Source of the DNA: Phormidium tenue FACHB-1050
Lineage (GTDB): Bacteria > Cyanobacteriota > Cyanobacteriia > Pseudanabaenales > Pseudanabaenaceae
Direction of reading: 5' to 3'
Assembly: GCF_014696925.1 (NCBI RefSeq)
Contig: NZ_JACJQY010000010.1
Location: 62,001 to 126,000 of the forward strand
DNA length: 64,000 nucleotides
The position numbers and the translations under genes were made by a program. Under the pieces are notes generated by a model. That model did no database searches, was not told the origin of the DNA, and worked only from the letters and a program-made list of their open reading frames with translations. Below are positions 1 through 8,101 of this stretch, in pieces (within the stretch, counting starts at the first letter, position 1; every line of letters begins with the position of its first letter).

Positions 1-265
1 CATTGCCAACAATACTTTTGCGAGTTTGAGACTTATCTTTAATTTTCCCTGTTGCCACTCTTGCATCTAAGAGATTTTCTACATCATTCTGTGCATCTCT
101 TAGAATTTCATTCAAATGATTTAAAACTTCAATCCAGCCAATATTAGGATTTATTGCGGATGCAACCCAATCATCCACTTTCTGCTTACTTATTGGCATA
201 TAGTAGATTTTTGGCAATTCTTTTAAAAAACTTGCTTCATCTTTACTAAGAACTATATTTGTCAT
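1..265 (-). CDS. Putative type II restriction endonuclease, 3' part beyond window edge
   Basis: An open frame runs leftward from an ATG at 265 through base 1 without a stop, giving 88 residues that begin MTNIVLSKDEASFLKEL. It starts 4 nt after the stop of the cytosine methyltransferase on the same strand, an operon-like spacing typical of type II R-M systems. The visible part is charged and helical (repeated D, E, K) with no membrane segment. I cannot see a catalytic motif because the PD-(D/E)XK or other core would lie beyond the edge. The endonuclease call rests on position next to the methylase, not on recognised homology. It could instead be another gene carried with the methylase. Confidence 0.5.
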   Translation of the reverse strand, partial: MTNIVLSKDEASFLKELPKIYYMPISKQKVDDWVASAINPNIGWIEVLNHLNEILRDAQNDVENLLDARVATGKIKDKSQTRKSIVGN

Positions 266-269
266 TAAA

Positions 270-1301
270 TCAACCTAAAGTGCCTGTTTTTTCATGGTAG
301 GAAATATGGTTTTCAAAGAGTTTTAGTTGTATAGGCGATCTCGTAGGATAACTTAAAACTTTTTGTTTTTGTAGGGATGCCACTATCTCATTAGCGATCG
401 CTTGTACTACAGGAACCACTATAGAATTACCAAACTGTTTGTATGCTCTTGTATCACTAGTAACGATTTTAAATGTCTCAGGAAATCCCATAAGTCGAGC
501 GCATTCTCTTGGTGTCAATCGACGAGGATTTTTACCTACTTGTGGTATGAGAATTTCTGAGCCATCTTTGTAATATCTTGCGCTTAATGTACGTGATATT
601 CCGTTAATATCAACTAATCCATAGCCAAATCCATTACCTTTAGCACGGTGTTTCTCTGCATAATTTTGTAGATACTTCCAAAGATTATCTGTAAGTGTAT
701 ATTTGTCTTCAACATTAGGTTCCAAGATATCGATAATTTTGGGATTTCTACTTAGTAGAGTTGGAAATCTAAAAGAAATCGGCTCACGAAACCCAACAAT
801 AAATATACGTTCTCGATGTTGTGGTACAAGTGCAGCAGCATCAAAAACTTGATAATAAATATAGTATCCAAGTTCTTCTAAAGTTTCTTTAATTACCGTG
901 AATGTTTTACCACGATCATGACTTACTAGATTTTTAACATTTTCTAATAAAAATGCTTTAGGTCTTTTATCCTTAATTATTCTAGCAACCTCAAAAAATA
1001 GAGTTCCTTGAGTTGGATGTTCAAATCCATGTTCATTACCGAGAGAATTATGTTTACTAACTCCAGCAATACTAAATGGTTGACAAGGAAATCCGCCAAC
1101 TAAAATATCATGATCTGGAATTTGATCTGACATAATTTGCGTTATGTCGCCTTGAGGTTGCTCATCAAAGTTTGCACAATAAGTCAGTTGTGAAAATTTA
1201 TCCCATTCTGAAGAAAAATTACATTTTGCGCCTGCGCTCTCAAAAGCTAGCCGCATTCCACCAATACCAGCAAACAAGTCTATAAATTTAAGACAAGGCA
1301 T
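270..1301 (-). CDS. DNA (cytosine-5-)-methyltransferase (Dcm/type II R-M)
   Basis: This 343-residue protein transfers a methyl group from S-adenosylmethionine to C5 of cytosine in duplex DNA. The class motifs appear in order: motif I FAGIGG at about residues 10-15, motif IV GGFPCQPFS with catalytic Cys73, motif VI ENV at 120-122, motif VIII QHRER at 161-165, a variable target-recognition region at about 185-255, motif IX RRLTPRE at 260-266, and motif X GNSI near 301. Length is normal for a single-specificity enzyme. It is followed after 4 nt by a probable endonuclease gene, so it most likely protects self DNA. The recognition sequence cannot be read from sequence alone. Base composition is more AT-rich than neighbouring housekeeping genes, consistent with recent acquisition. 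Confidence 0.93.
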   Translation of the reverse strand: MPCLKFIDLFAGIGGMRLAFESAGAKCNFSSEWDKFSQLTYCANFDEQPQGDITQIMSDQIPDHDILVGGFPCQPFSIAGVSKHNSLGNEHGFEHPTQGTLFFEVARIIKDKRPKAFLLENVKNLVSHDRGKTFTVIKETLEELGYYIYYQVFDAAALVPQHRERIFIVGFREPISFRFPTLLSRNPKIIDILEPNVEDKYTLTDNLWKYLQNYAEKHRAKGNGFGYGLVDINGISRTLSARYYKDGSEILIPQVGKNPRRLTPRECARLMGFPETFKIVTSDTRAYKQFGNSIVVPVVQAIANEIVASLQKQKVLSYPTRSPIQLKLFENHISYHEKTGTLG

Positions 1302-1355
1302 ATTTGCAAGTCTCGATAAAAATATTATTTCGACATTATATAACTGCCACCAGAC

Positions 1356-1414
1356 TTATAAGGATCAAAAAGAGAGTTAGTGCTTAGCACTAACTCTCTT
1401 TTTGATCCTTATAA
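1356..1414. terminator. Perfect 28-bp palindrome, bidirectional terminator-like
   Basis: The two 28-nt arms are exactly complementary around the loop TTA (1384-1386). Both arms carry A/T-rich tracts at the outer side. It lies between the start of the methylase (1301, minus) and the stop of the ABC permease (1423, minus), so it can end the permease transcript. It is one of the perfect intergenic hairpins that recur through the window. Confidence 0.75.
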
Positions 1415-1422
1415 ATTCAAAA

Positions 1423-2451
1423 CTAATAACGAATCCTCGGATCAATCCAAGCATTGATAATGTCTACGAGAATACTTGCGATCGTGACGATGATTGCAAA
1501 AAATACGACGATTCCCTGTACCACTGGATAATCTCGTCCTGAGATCGCCTCAAATAAGCGATTGGCAAGCCCCGGCCAAGAGAAAGTAACTTCAGTCAAC
1601 ACAGCACCACCCAACATCGAAGCCAGTGTCAAACCTAAAATCGTAATTACGGGGATCATCGCGTTTTTGAGAGCATGGTTAAACAAAATTGCTCTGGGAT
1701 TAAGTCCTCTCGCCTTAGCTGCTTCCACATAGTCCGACTGCAAAGTTTGCCGCAAATTTACCCGCACAATCCGCTCAAAAATGCCGCTAATCACAATTCC
1801 TAAACTCGTCGCAGGCAAAATCAAATATTGAATACTTGTCCAAAAATTTTGCCAATCACCCTTAATCAAGGCATCAATCGTATATAGTCCAAACATCCGT
1901 ACAGGCGGCTCCACACTGGCTGGAAAGCGTGTCCCAATCGGCAACCATCCTAACTGCACTGAGAACACTAATTGCAAGATCATTCCTACCCAAAACAGTG
2001 GCAATGAATAGGTAATAATCCCAAACAATCGACCGCCTACGTCCCATTTTGTATTTGGACGCAAAGCTGCCACAATGCCCACGGTTAGACCAATTACTAA
2101 AGCTACAATCAGCGCATACAGTGCTAATTCGGCAGTAGCGGGGAAAAAGTTTTTAATAATTTGTCCAACGGTTTGCTCACGGGTACTAATCGATTTGCCC
2201 AGATTAAAACGGGACAAATCTTGCATATATTCCCAATATTGTGAAAATAGAGAACCCGTTAGTCCCACCTGTTCACGCAGAGCCACCTTTACTTCTTCAG
2301 GGGCGCGAGGACCTAAAATCGCATCAATGGGATCTCCAGGGGTCGCTCGCATCAACAGAAATACGACTGTGGCGATCGCCCACAACATGATCGGTGCGAG
2401 TAGCAACCGCGCCGTAATGTAATAAAACAGGGCTTTGAGGCGGCTAGACAT
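1423..2451 (-). CDS. ABC transporter permease, DppB/OppB type
   Basis: An inner-membrane permease of the peptide/nickel family (342 aa), one of two permeases that normally form the channel with two ATPases. About six hydrophobic segments are visible, the first at residues 12-35 followed by the family signature RATPGDP near 36-42. The cytoplasmic EAA loop (EAAKARGLNP) lies near 243-252 and docks the ATPase. The C-terminus DPRIRY is typical. The partner permease, ATPases and binding protein are not adjacent, as is common for this gene in cyanobacteria. Substrate is unknown: di/oligopeptide by family, but not certain. Confidence 0.92.
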   Translation of the reverse strand: MSSRLKALFYYITARLLLAPIMLWAIATVVFLLMRATPGDPIDAILGPRAPEEVKVALREQVGLTGSLFSQYWEYMQDLSRFNLGKSISTREQTVGQIIKNFFPATAELALYALIVALVIGLTVGIVAALRPNTKWDVGGRLFGIITYSLPLFWVGMILQLVFSVQLGWLPIGTRFPASVEPPVRMFGLYTIDALIKGDWQNFWTSIQYLILPATSLGIVISGIFERIVRVNLRQTLQSDYVEAAKARGLNPRAILFNHALKNAMIPVITILGLTLASMLGGAVLTEVTFSWPGLANRLFEAISGRDYPVVQGIVVFFAIIVTIASILVDIINAWIDPRIRY

Positions 2452-2509
2452 AAACTGAAGCTTTACTGTACAAGTTTTTTAACTATAGCGCTTTGCGTTC
2501 TAAGCATCC

Positions 2510-2548
2510 AAGAAATAAAAGCATTGCTTGGCAATGCTTTTATTTCTT
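2510..2548. terminator. Perfect 18-bp hairpin after pfkA
   Basis: Two exact 18-nt arms surround the loop TTG (2528-2530). The hairpin directly follows the pfkA stop on the minus strand and is A/T-rich at its base. A TATAGCG sequence lies just outside at 2485, the same outer motif seen beside other palindromes in this window. Confidence 0.75.
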
Positions 2549-3642
2549 TAGGGTAACTGCTCGATTTCTCCCACGTAAGTCCCTAAACCGATCGCCGTGC
2601 GAATTAATGTTCCATGAATATCAACCGCACTATATTGCGCGATCGCGTCGGCAATTGGTACATCGATTACTTCACGATTTACCCAAGCCACCATGCGATC
2701 GTATTTGTCCTGCGCGACTAAATCTACGGCTGCAACCCCAAACGCTGCGCCGAGGATGCGATCAAGTGGTGACGGCGTACTACCGCGCTGCACATGCCCC
2801 AAAACACTGACGCGGCTCTCCATTCCTGTGCGAGTACTGATCTGATCGCCCAGATATTGACCGATGCCACCATAGAGCGTCTGACCAAGACTATTCGTAT
2901 ATTTTACAGGCTCACCTGTGGGGGTTTTTACTGCTTCAGCGACGACCATCGTACTGAAATGAAAGCCACGTAAGGCGCGATTCATCAGGCGATCGCATAC
3001 TTCATCAAGGTTATAGGGAATCTCTGGGATCAAGACAATATGTGCCCCACCTGCAATCCCTGCACTGACAGCAATATGTCCCGCATCCCGTCCCATTACT
3101 TCTAAAATCATCACGCGGCTGTGACTGATGGCGGTATAGGTCAAGCGATCGAGCGCCTCCACAGCTACACTCACCGCCGTATTGAATCCAATTGAGTTTT
3201 CGGTTGCGCCCAAGTCATTATCAATAGTTTTCGGCACGGCTACAAGATTCATCTGCCCCTGTTGGGCAAGACGACGCAGGATTGCTAAGCTCCCATCTCC
3301 ACCAATACCAATTAGTCCATCTAAACCGAGCTTATGATATCCCTCAATCACTTCTTCGGAGCGATCGAGAATTGAGCCATCGGGCATCGGATAGGCAAAG
3401 GGATTGCCCTTATTGACAGTTCCTAAAATTGTGCCGCCATAGCGCAGAATACCTGAAACTTTTTTCATATCCAGTAGCTCTGCTTCCACTGGACGATTCA
3501 TTAATCCTTGAGTTGCGCCTTTAATGCCATAAATCTCTATGTCATAATCACGGGCGCGGCGCACGACAGCTCGAATTACGGCATTCAGTCCGCCACAGTC
3601 ACCACCACTTGTCAAAATACCAATACGCTTAGGCTTTGTCAT
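2548..3642 (-). CDS. pfkA: 6-phosphofructokinase
   Basis: This cytosolic glycolytic enzyme phosphorylates fructose 6-phosphate to fructose 1,6-bisphosphate. Its 364 residues show the nucleotide loop LTSGGDCGGLNA (10-21), the donor-site GGDGS (114-118), the catalytic PKTIDND (137-143), MGRDAGH (183-189) and the substrate loop GHVQRGSTPSPLDR (about 292-305). The donor site combines Gly in GGDGS, as in ATP enzymes, with Lys in PKTIDND, which is usual in pyrophosphate-dependent enzymes. The phosphoryl donor is therefore not fully settled by motif reading, although this Gly/Lys mix is known in the mixed-substrate clade. It is a single gene convergent with nothing; a perfect hairpin follows its stop. 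Confidence 0.93.
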   Translation of the reverse strand: MTKPKRIGILTSGGDCGGLNAVIRAVVRRARDYDIEIYGIKGATQGLMNRPVEAELLDMKKVSGILRYGGTILGTVNKGNPFAYPMPDGSILDRSEEVIEGYHKLGLDGLIGIGGDGSLAILRRLAQQGQMNLVAVPKTIDNDLGATENSIGFNTAVSVAVEALDRLTYTAISHSRVMILEVMGRDAGHIAVSAGIAGGAHIVLIPEIPYNLDEVCDRLMNRALRGFHFSTMVVAEAVKTPTGEPVKYTNSLGQTLYGGIGQYLGDQISTRTGMESRVSVLGHVQRGSTPSPLDRILGAAFGVAAVDLVAQDKYDRMVAWVNREVIDVPIADAIAQYSAVDIHGTLIRTAIGLGTYVGEIEQLP

Positions 3643-3738
3643 AAATCTTGTAATAGTTTCTCAATATTGATCGAGAGTTGAGGCTTGGCGATGCTTTACA
3701 TCGATTAACCTCAACTTCAACCCTGCGATTCTGCTTTG

Positions 3739-3841
3739 ATACCAACACACAAAATGGCGTAGCCATTTTGTGTGTTTAGATCCCTGACTGGGTTTGGTTT
3801 TTAATTTACAAAAGTGTGATGACACTTTTGTAAATTGGTAT
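3739..3841 (-). repeat. Three-hairpin MITE-like element, copy 1
   Basis: A 103-bp element with ends ATACCAA and TTGGTAT. Read leftward it holds the long hairpin (stem AATTTACAAAAGTGT, loop CATC), a short GC/GGG hairpin remnant, and a third hairpin with core AATGGC-TAC-GCCATT. Stem positions differ from the other copies at 14.8, 38.7, 53.4 and 58.0 kb but remain paired within this copy. Confidence 0.85.
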
Positions 3842-3891
3842 GACTTATTATCACGACAAGATCTGTGTCGAGATTTTAAATATTTGTGAAC

Positions 3892-3966
3892 TACACCCTT
3901 CCCAGTGAAGAATTAGCGTTGCGGCGCGAAGCGCCGCAACGCTAATTCTTCACTGGGAAGGGTGTA
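3892..3966. repeat. Perfect 36-bp palindrome with GAA loop
   Basis: Arms 3892-3927 and 3931-3966 are exactly complementary over 36 bp around the loop GAA. The inner part GCGGCGC-GAA-GCGCCGC is the core shared with palindromes at 4101, 5551, 14057 and 54097, while the outer part is unique to this copy. No gene lies between pfkA and 4216. Confidence 0.9.
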
Positions 3967-3987
3967 AGTAGCTAAGAATTAATTACA

Positions 3988-4042
3988 AAGCAAAGCCCGT
4001 AAAGTTGCGCCCCTGCGGGGCGCAACTTTACGGGCTTTGCTT
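3988..4042. repeat. Perfect 26-bp palindrome with TGC loop
   Basis: Arms 3988-4013 and 4017-4042 pair exactly around TGC. Its right flank continues as TCACAGGTACTTAC, the reverse complement of the AAGTACCTGTG arm found next to palindromes at 15.7 and 19.3 kb, so it belongs to that element family. Confidence 0.88.
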
Positions 4043-4100
4043 CACAGGTACTTACGTTTAGCTTTCAGGACAATTACCCGCGAATTATCGGCGAGCAACT

Positions 4101-4153
4101 CAAACTCAAAAGGGAATGGCGGCGCGAAGCGCCGCCATTCCCTTTTGAGTTTG
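4101..4153. repeat. Perfect 25-bp palindrome with GAA loop
   Basis: Arms 4101-4125 and 4129-4153 pair exactly; the inner 11 bp GGCGGCGC core and GAA loop are shared with other copies, the outer 14 bp are copy-specific. It ends 62 bp before the next gene. Confidence 0.88.
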
Positions 4154-4215
4154 ACGGTAAGAAGCGCTGCGACTAGTATGGAATGTAATAATTACTGATA
4201 GGCTCAATAATATCG

Positions 4216-4614
4216 ATGGGAACCAGAGAAATATCAAGAGCATTGCGAAAAGCCTTACTAAAAAACGAACCCATGTCTCTGGCCCTTTATCAAGACAAGC
4301 TAGTAGAACATATTGATGAGTGGTATGAAGAGCTAAATGCTGATCAGGAAAACCTTGCTATTGTAATCACCGCAAGGGATGAAGAGGTGGCTATGGTAAT
4401 GATTGATCAAGATAAAAATATCCATGTGAATGAAGAGGCTAAAGATAAACTGCTGAAAATGTGGACTAAAAACTTCACTAAGAATATGCAGTTCCTGATT
4501 CCTGGGATTGCTGATCACATCAATGAGGGTGTTTTTTCTATAACTGGAATTACAGTTGTGAAAGCGCCTAAGCGTTCAAAGGCGATCGGAATGGGCAAAA
4601 AGTTTAGTACTTAA
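4216..4614 (+). CDS. Conserved-looking hypothetical protein, 132 aa
   Basis: I do not recognise a family. The protein is soluble, with no signal peptide or membrane segment, and reads as mixed alpha/beta: a basic N-terminus (SRALRKALLKN), an acidic middle (DEWYEELNADQEN) and a basic tail rich in K, R and G. The ATG at 4216 is the first start after a palindrome-dense gap of about 570 bp. Codon use and HIP1 content (one GCGATCGG-like site near the end) match neighbours. It precedes a 70-aa unknown gene and a hydroxylase gene on the same strand, so the three may be co-transcribed, but the 73-bp gap leaves this open. Confidence 0.6.
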   Translation: MGTREISRALRKALLKNEPMSLALYQDKLVEHIDEWYEELNADQENLAIVITARDEEVAMVMIDQDKNIHVNEEAKDKLLKMWTKNFTKNMQFLIPGIADHINEGVFSITGITVVKAPKRSKAIGMGKKFST

Positions 4615-4687
4615 GTATTAATATTTGTAGTGTTTTCAGTAGTAAACTTACGCATAGCCAAGCATTTAGCCAAGCATATAAACTCAT

Positions 4688-4900
4688 ATGTATCCTACAG
4701 ATCCTGATTCTAATTCTGAATCTAACAATCAGCGTCCTTCTCTTTTAGTAGAGATTGGTCGTGGTTGGGAATGGGTGGTTTTCTCAGTTAAAGTTTTGAG
4801 CCGTGTAGGTGGTCCAGTTGAGATCGCTAAAACTATTTTAAATTCTCTTAAAATCCTAGCTGCTCGCACATTGAAGCAATGGGGATTTGGAGGTAAGTAA
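4688..4900 (+). CDS. Small hypothetical protein, 70 aa
   Basis: A small protein with a polar, Asn/Ser-rich start (about residues 1-20) and an amphipathic or weakly hydrophobic remainder (LLVEIGRGWEWVVFSVKVL) ending in basic residues. It has no recognised domain. Its stop lies 4 nt before the next ATG (4905), and the ribosome-binding site of that gene (GGAGG, 4889-4893) lies inside its last codons. That close coupling supports translation of both as one unit and supports this being a real gene. Confidence 0.6.
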   Translation: MYPTDPDSNSESNNQRPSLLVEIGRGWEWVVFSVKVLSRVGGPVEIAKTILNSLKILAARTLKQWGFGGK

Positions 4901-4904
4901 ATCC

Positions 4905-5489
4905 ATGTTTAAAAATCCTACAGATTATGAATTTACTCAAACCTTAGAGACAAATTGGGCGGTCATCAGGCAAGAACTAGAACAGATTAACCGCGCAGAT
5001 TTTCTTGATTGGCCAGAAAAGCATCTCTATGGCAAAGGGTGGCAAACTTTTGGCTTATACGCCTTTGGGATGAAACTCAACAAAAATTGCCAAATTTGTC
5101 CAGAAACAACCAAGCTGATCGAGAAAATTCCGAATATGGTCACTGCGGGGTTTTCCTCACTTCTCCCAGATACCCATATTGCTGCTCACACTGGCTATCC
5201 TGATGGAGTTTTACGCTGTCATTTGGGTTTAGTGGGCTGCGATGGATGTAGTTTGAGGGTGGGCGATCAAGTGCAAGATTGGCAAGAGGGAAAGTGTTTA
5301 GTGTTTGATGATACGACTGAGCATGAAGCTTGGAACCGAGGCGATCGCACCAGAGTAGTTTTGCTAATTGACTTCAAAATGACTGATTTGACTACTGACA
5401 CCCAAAAGATAGAAGATGCAGCAACAGCTTCTAGAAAAGGCTTTTGGCAAAACCTCAAGGTATTATTGTCTGGCTCCAAGTCCGAGTAA
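4905..5489 (+). CDS. Aspartyl/asparaginyl beta-hydroxylase family protein
   Basis: A probable Fe(II)/2-oxoglutarate dioxygenase of the Asp/Asn beta-hydroxylase family (194 aa from this start). The conserved C-terminal cupin is visible: HIAAHTGYPDG near 91-101, RCHLGL near 104-109, and HEAWNRGDRTRVVLLIDF near 140-157, which supply the metal-binding histidines and the 2-oxoglutarate-binding arginine. I chose ATG 4905 over an upstream in-frame TTG (4887) because the GGAGG Shine-Dalgarno sequence at 4889-4893 overlaps the TTG but sits 11 nt before the ATG. The last 35 residues are a polar tail outside the fold. The substrate is unknown; bacterial members may act on proteins or small molecules. 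Confidence 0.82.
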   Translation: MFKNPTDYEFTQTLETNWAVIRQELEQINRADFLDWPEKHLYGKGWQTFGLYAFGMKLNKNCQICPETTKLIEKIPNMVTAGFSSLLPDTHIAAHTGYPDGVLRCHLGLVGCDGCSLRVGDQVQDWQEGKCLVFDDTTEHEAWNRGDRTRVVLLIDFKMTDLTTDTQKIEDAATASRKGFWQNLKVLLSGSKSE

Positions 5490-5550
5490 CCAGATCAACA
5501 TTTTCTGTTTTATAGCTGCCGTCGATTGTGTTAGGACAAAAACAAAACCC

Positions 5551-5591
5551 AAGAAGAGAATGGCGGCGCGAAGCGCCGCCATTCTCTTCTT
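5551..5591. repeat. Perfect 19-bp palindrome with GAA loop
   Basis: Arms 5551-5569 and 5573-5591 pair exactly with the shared core GGCGGCGC-GAA-GCGCCGCC. Its right flank reads AAGCAACACTTACATTGCTATA, nearly the same as the right flank of the palindrome at 58142, so the repeat unit is larger than the hairpin and ends in GCTATA. Confidence 0.88.
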
Positions 5592-5737
5592 AAGCAACAC
5601 TTACATTGCTATACCATCTGCTGTAGGTGAGGGTTTTACTGATAAAATTACTTTGTATGGTCAAATTATCGACTAAACCCGCCCTTACTTTTACATGTCA
5701 TTTAGTTTGCGATCTTTATCAATACATTTTATTAATT

Positions 5738-6337
5738 ATGAATGCTTTAGAGTTCTTCCAAAAAAGTGCAGGCAAATGGAAATCGCAACGCACCACACAT
5801 CATCTCGCCTTTCGTCGTGCTGAAAAAGGTGGCTCGGAAATTTATGTTAATCCACTCAACGCTGATGATCCAAAGGTAATCGAAATCTGTCAAATGCATG
5901 AAGTAGAACCAACCACTGCGATCGGCGGAGCCTATGTTAAATGGGATGGAACTATGGCATGGGATAAAGAAGATGGTGAAAGCCACTCAGGCGAAACTGT
6001 CTTTGCACTTGTGCCAGATGATGAGACAGGTCGTAAAGGTAAGCTTCTACGTGAACGCGGCTATGCAGAAATTATGCCTGTGATCGGTCGCTATGAAATC
6101 GATGACGAAGAAGCGTTGGTATTAATCACTGATTATCCATCCATGAGTTCCTATGAGCGTTTCTGGTTTCCTGCTCCCAATGTGCGGATGCGAGCAAGTT
6201 CGGTAAAGCAATTTGGTGGATTTACGCAGGCGACTTTCTGTACTGAAGTACTAATTGGAGAATCTAATAGTACTGAGATATCAGAAGAGAATAGTCCTGT
6301 GGCTCAACCTGCGATCGCTTCAATTTTTGGCTGGTAA
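5738..6337 (+). CDS. cpcS: Phycobiliprotein chromophore lyase, CpcS/CpeS family
   Basis: A lipocalin-like lyase that attaches phycocyanobilin or a related bilin to a cysteine of phycobiliprotein beta subunits and allophycocyanin (199 aa). The N-terminal signature FFQKSAGKWKSQRTTHHLAF at residues 5-24 is characteristic of the family, followed by the barrel strands and the conserved WFxxPNVRMR stretch (FWFPAPNVRMRASS). An upstream in-frame GTG exists at 5627, but the family begins at MNALEFF, so 5738 is chosen. There is no clear Shine-Dalgarno. It stands alone after a GAA-loop palindrome. The subclass (CpcS versus CpeS) and target subunit are not determined here. Confidence 0.87.
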   Translation: MNALEFFQKSAGKWKSQRTTHHLAFRRAEKGGSEIYVNPLNADDPKVIEICQMHEVEPTTAIGGAYVKWDGTMAWDKEDGESHSGETVFALVPDDETGRKGKLLRERGYAEIMPVIGRYEIDDEEALVLITDYPSMSSYERFWFPAPNVRMRASSVKQFGGFTQATFCTEVLIGESNSTEISEENSPVAQPAIASIFGW

Positions 6338-6354
6338 AATTGCCCTCACCCCAA

Positions 6355-6377
6355 CCCCTCTCCCTGCGGGAGAGGGG
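6355..6377. repeat. Short CCCCTCTCCC hairpin repeat
   Basis: A 10-bp perfect stem around TGC, preceded by CCCTCACCCCAA. The same sequence type occurs twice at 57.0-57.1 kb, so it is a dispersed repeat as well as a possible terminator between convergent genes. Confidence 0.7.
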
Positions 6378-6386
6378 CTATAACAC

Positions 6387-7520
6387 CTAGCGAAATGGCG
6401 GAGCGTACATCAAGCCGCCATTTTTCCACAGATCATTTTGTCCGCGTGGTAGTTTGAATGGACTATCTTTGCCAAGATTGCGATCGTAAATTTCGGCATA
6501 GTTGCCAACATGTTTAATCACTCGTGCTGTGAAGTCATTGGCAATTCCCGTATCTTTGCCCAAGCTGCCATCAACTCCTAGAAACCTCCGAATTTCGGCA
6601 TTTTTACTCTGTAATTGCTCGGTAAGATTTGCTGAAGAAATATCCAAATCCTCTGCCTCGATCGCTGCAAAAATAATCCACTTGACAATATCTGACCATT
6701 TCGAGTCTCCATCACCGACCGCAGGCGCTAACGGCTCCTTAGAAATCACAAAATCCAAAACCACATGATTCTCAGGATCAGCGAGTCGAGTACGACGCAC
6801 CACTAGGGCTGAGCGATCTGCCGTAATTGCTGCACAACGTCCTGACTGATAAGCCGCAAAAGTAGCATTCACATCTTCATAAACGACAGGTTTATATGCA
6901 AGGTTCCGCTTACGCATTTGGTCGGCTAAGTTCTGCTCTGTGGTCGTCCCTGTTTGGGCGCAAATATCCGCATCCTTAAGATCAGCGATCGCCTTAATAT
7001 TGCTGTCCTTTCTTACCATCACACCCTGACCGTCATAAAAAACTACGGGCATAAAGGCAAGACGAGAGGCTGTATCTCGGCTTAATGTCCATGTGGTATT
7101 ACGACTTAACACATCGATTTCACCAGACTGTAAAGCTGTAAAACGTTCCTTCGCATTAAGGTTGCGAAACTGCACAGCTTCAGGATTGTCAAATATTGCC
7201 GCCGCGATCGCTCGACAAATATCGACATCTAGCCCTGAATATTTGCCCTCTTTATTGACAAAGCTAAACCCTGGTAACTCGCCACTAACACCACAAACCA
7301 ATTTGCCTCGACTGAGTACATTTTTGAGACGATTGACGCTGCCAACACTGACTTGATTTGGTTCGGGGATTGGCTCACAGGCGGCTAGGGCAAATAAACA
7401 TAAACCTGCTAGTAACAAAGCGATCGCCCGTTGCCAGACTGGGCTATGGATTAACTTATACACAAGTCTTTGCCAAAAATGCCAGAAGCCTTGGCGACGG
7501 TGACGATTTTGATAATGCAT
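6387..7520 (-). CDS. ABC transporter substrate-binding lipoprotein, general amino acid type
   Basis: A periplasmic binding protein (377 aa) of the AapJ/BztA type, which captures polar and charged L-amino acids for an ABC importer. The N-terminus is basic, followed by a hydrophobic stretch ending in LFALAAC, so Cys48 is a likely lipidation site. The mature part has the family signatures GKLVCGVSGELPGFSF and YSGLDVDICRAIAAA, then ALQSGEIDVLSRNTTWTLSRD, all near residues 70-145. No permease or ATPase gene is adjacent. The start at 7520 gives a long basic leader of about 30 residues; a later start is possible. Confidence 0.92.
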   Translation of the reverse strand: MHYQNRHRRQGFWHFWQRLVYKLIHSPVWQRAIALLLAGLCLFALAACEPIPEPNQVSVGSVNRLKNVLSRGKLVCGVSGELPGFSFVNKEGKYSGLDVDICRAIAAAIFDNPEAVQFRNLNAKERFTALQSGEIDVLSRNTTWTLSRDTASRLAFMPVVFYDGQGVMVRKDSNIKAIADLKDADICAQTGTTTEQNLADQMRKRNLAYKPVVYEDVNATFAAYQSGRCAAITADRSALVVRRTRLADPENHVVLDFVISKEPLAPAVGDGDSKWSDIVKWIIFAAIEAEDLDISSANLTEQLQSKNAEIRRFLGVDGSLGKDTGIANDFTARVIKHVGNYAEIYDRNLGKDSPFKLPRGQNDLWKNGGLMYAPPFR

Positions 7521-7975
7521 GAATATTTTTTAGATGCTTTTTTGAAAGCATTATAGCGGCTTGTCCCAAAATCCCAATAATTAAGACTGGCAATATGGCG
7601 AGATTTGAGTTCGCTTACTCTATCAAGCAATTTTCGAGGTGGCGGATTAGTTTGTATAATGAAATTATAAAGCAATTAATCTAAATAATACATTATATTG
7701 TCGGACTGACACGCCATGTGGGTGATTAGCCAGAATTTTTCTGTATAACACCACATATAGGGTGATTAGATCGAAACTTGACTTTCAGCCTATATCCCCT
7801 ATAGTCAAATTAGACAGAAATTTTTCATCTAATACATAGTTATACCAAAACCGATAAGTCCGTTAAGTTTGTCTGTTTTCATCCAAGATTAGGCACTCAA
7901 AAATGATCTGCTTCGTTGTTGAGTTCCGAAAGATTATCAGCGATCGCCAAGACAAATAATTGTTAAGAGATCGAG
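7521..7975. other. AT-rich non-coding stretch
   Basis: Apart from the 7532-7570 repeat, this stretch holds no convincing gene. Two similar runs, ATGTGGGTGATTAG (about 7715) and ATATAGGGTGATTAG (about 7755), form an imperfect direct repeat. One HIP1-like CGATCGCC is present near 7940. Confidence 0.5.
7532..7570 (+). repeat. Direct repeat, left copy (hairpin plus ATAGCGGCTTG)
   Basis: A small hairpin (ATGCTTT / AAAGCAT) followed by TATAGCGGCTTG. A second copy at 9834-9873 has the altered stem TGCCTT / AAGGCA, a compensatory change. The two copies flank the attC-like two-gene segment. Confidence 0.65.
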
Positions 7976-8060
7976 GTATAACACATCATTGGAGCGGACA
8001 ATATTCAAAGATTTTAGTTGAGAGCAAAAGACATTTTGCCGCTCAATTAAGCCGTTATAC
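7976..8060 (+). other. Integron attC-like recombination site 1
   Basis: The outer ends are GTATAAC (7976-7982) and its exact complement GTTATAC (8054-8060). Inside them, after a 6-nt spacer, is TTGGAGCGG (7989-7997), answered by CCGCTCAA (8039-8046) before a 7-nt spacer. The two inner arms pair except for one extra G in the left arm, the unpaired-base signature of integron attC sites. The middle (about 40 nt) is not conserved. The site lies 42 bp before the next gene. Confidence 0.6.
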
Positions 8061-8101
8061 GGCTCACCTCTTTATATTATTCGTGGCTAGAGCTTATATG
8101 T

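Noticed and set aside
4101-4153. All GAA-loop palindromes as REPs for the RAYT
   Set aside because: They lack the GTAG foot and the AGAGCATT core; they were treated as separate families.
7521-7675. A 74-codon reading frame (7451-7675, minus) overlapping the front of the ABC binding-protein gene
   Set aside because: It overlaps the true gene start, has no ribosome-binding site and crosses the direct-repeat hairpin; it looks like chance coding.
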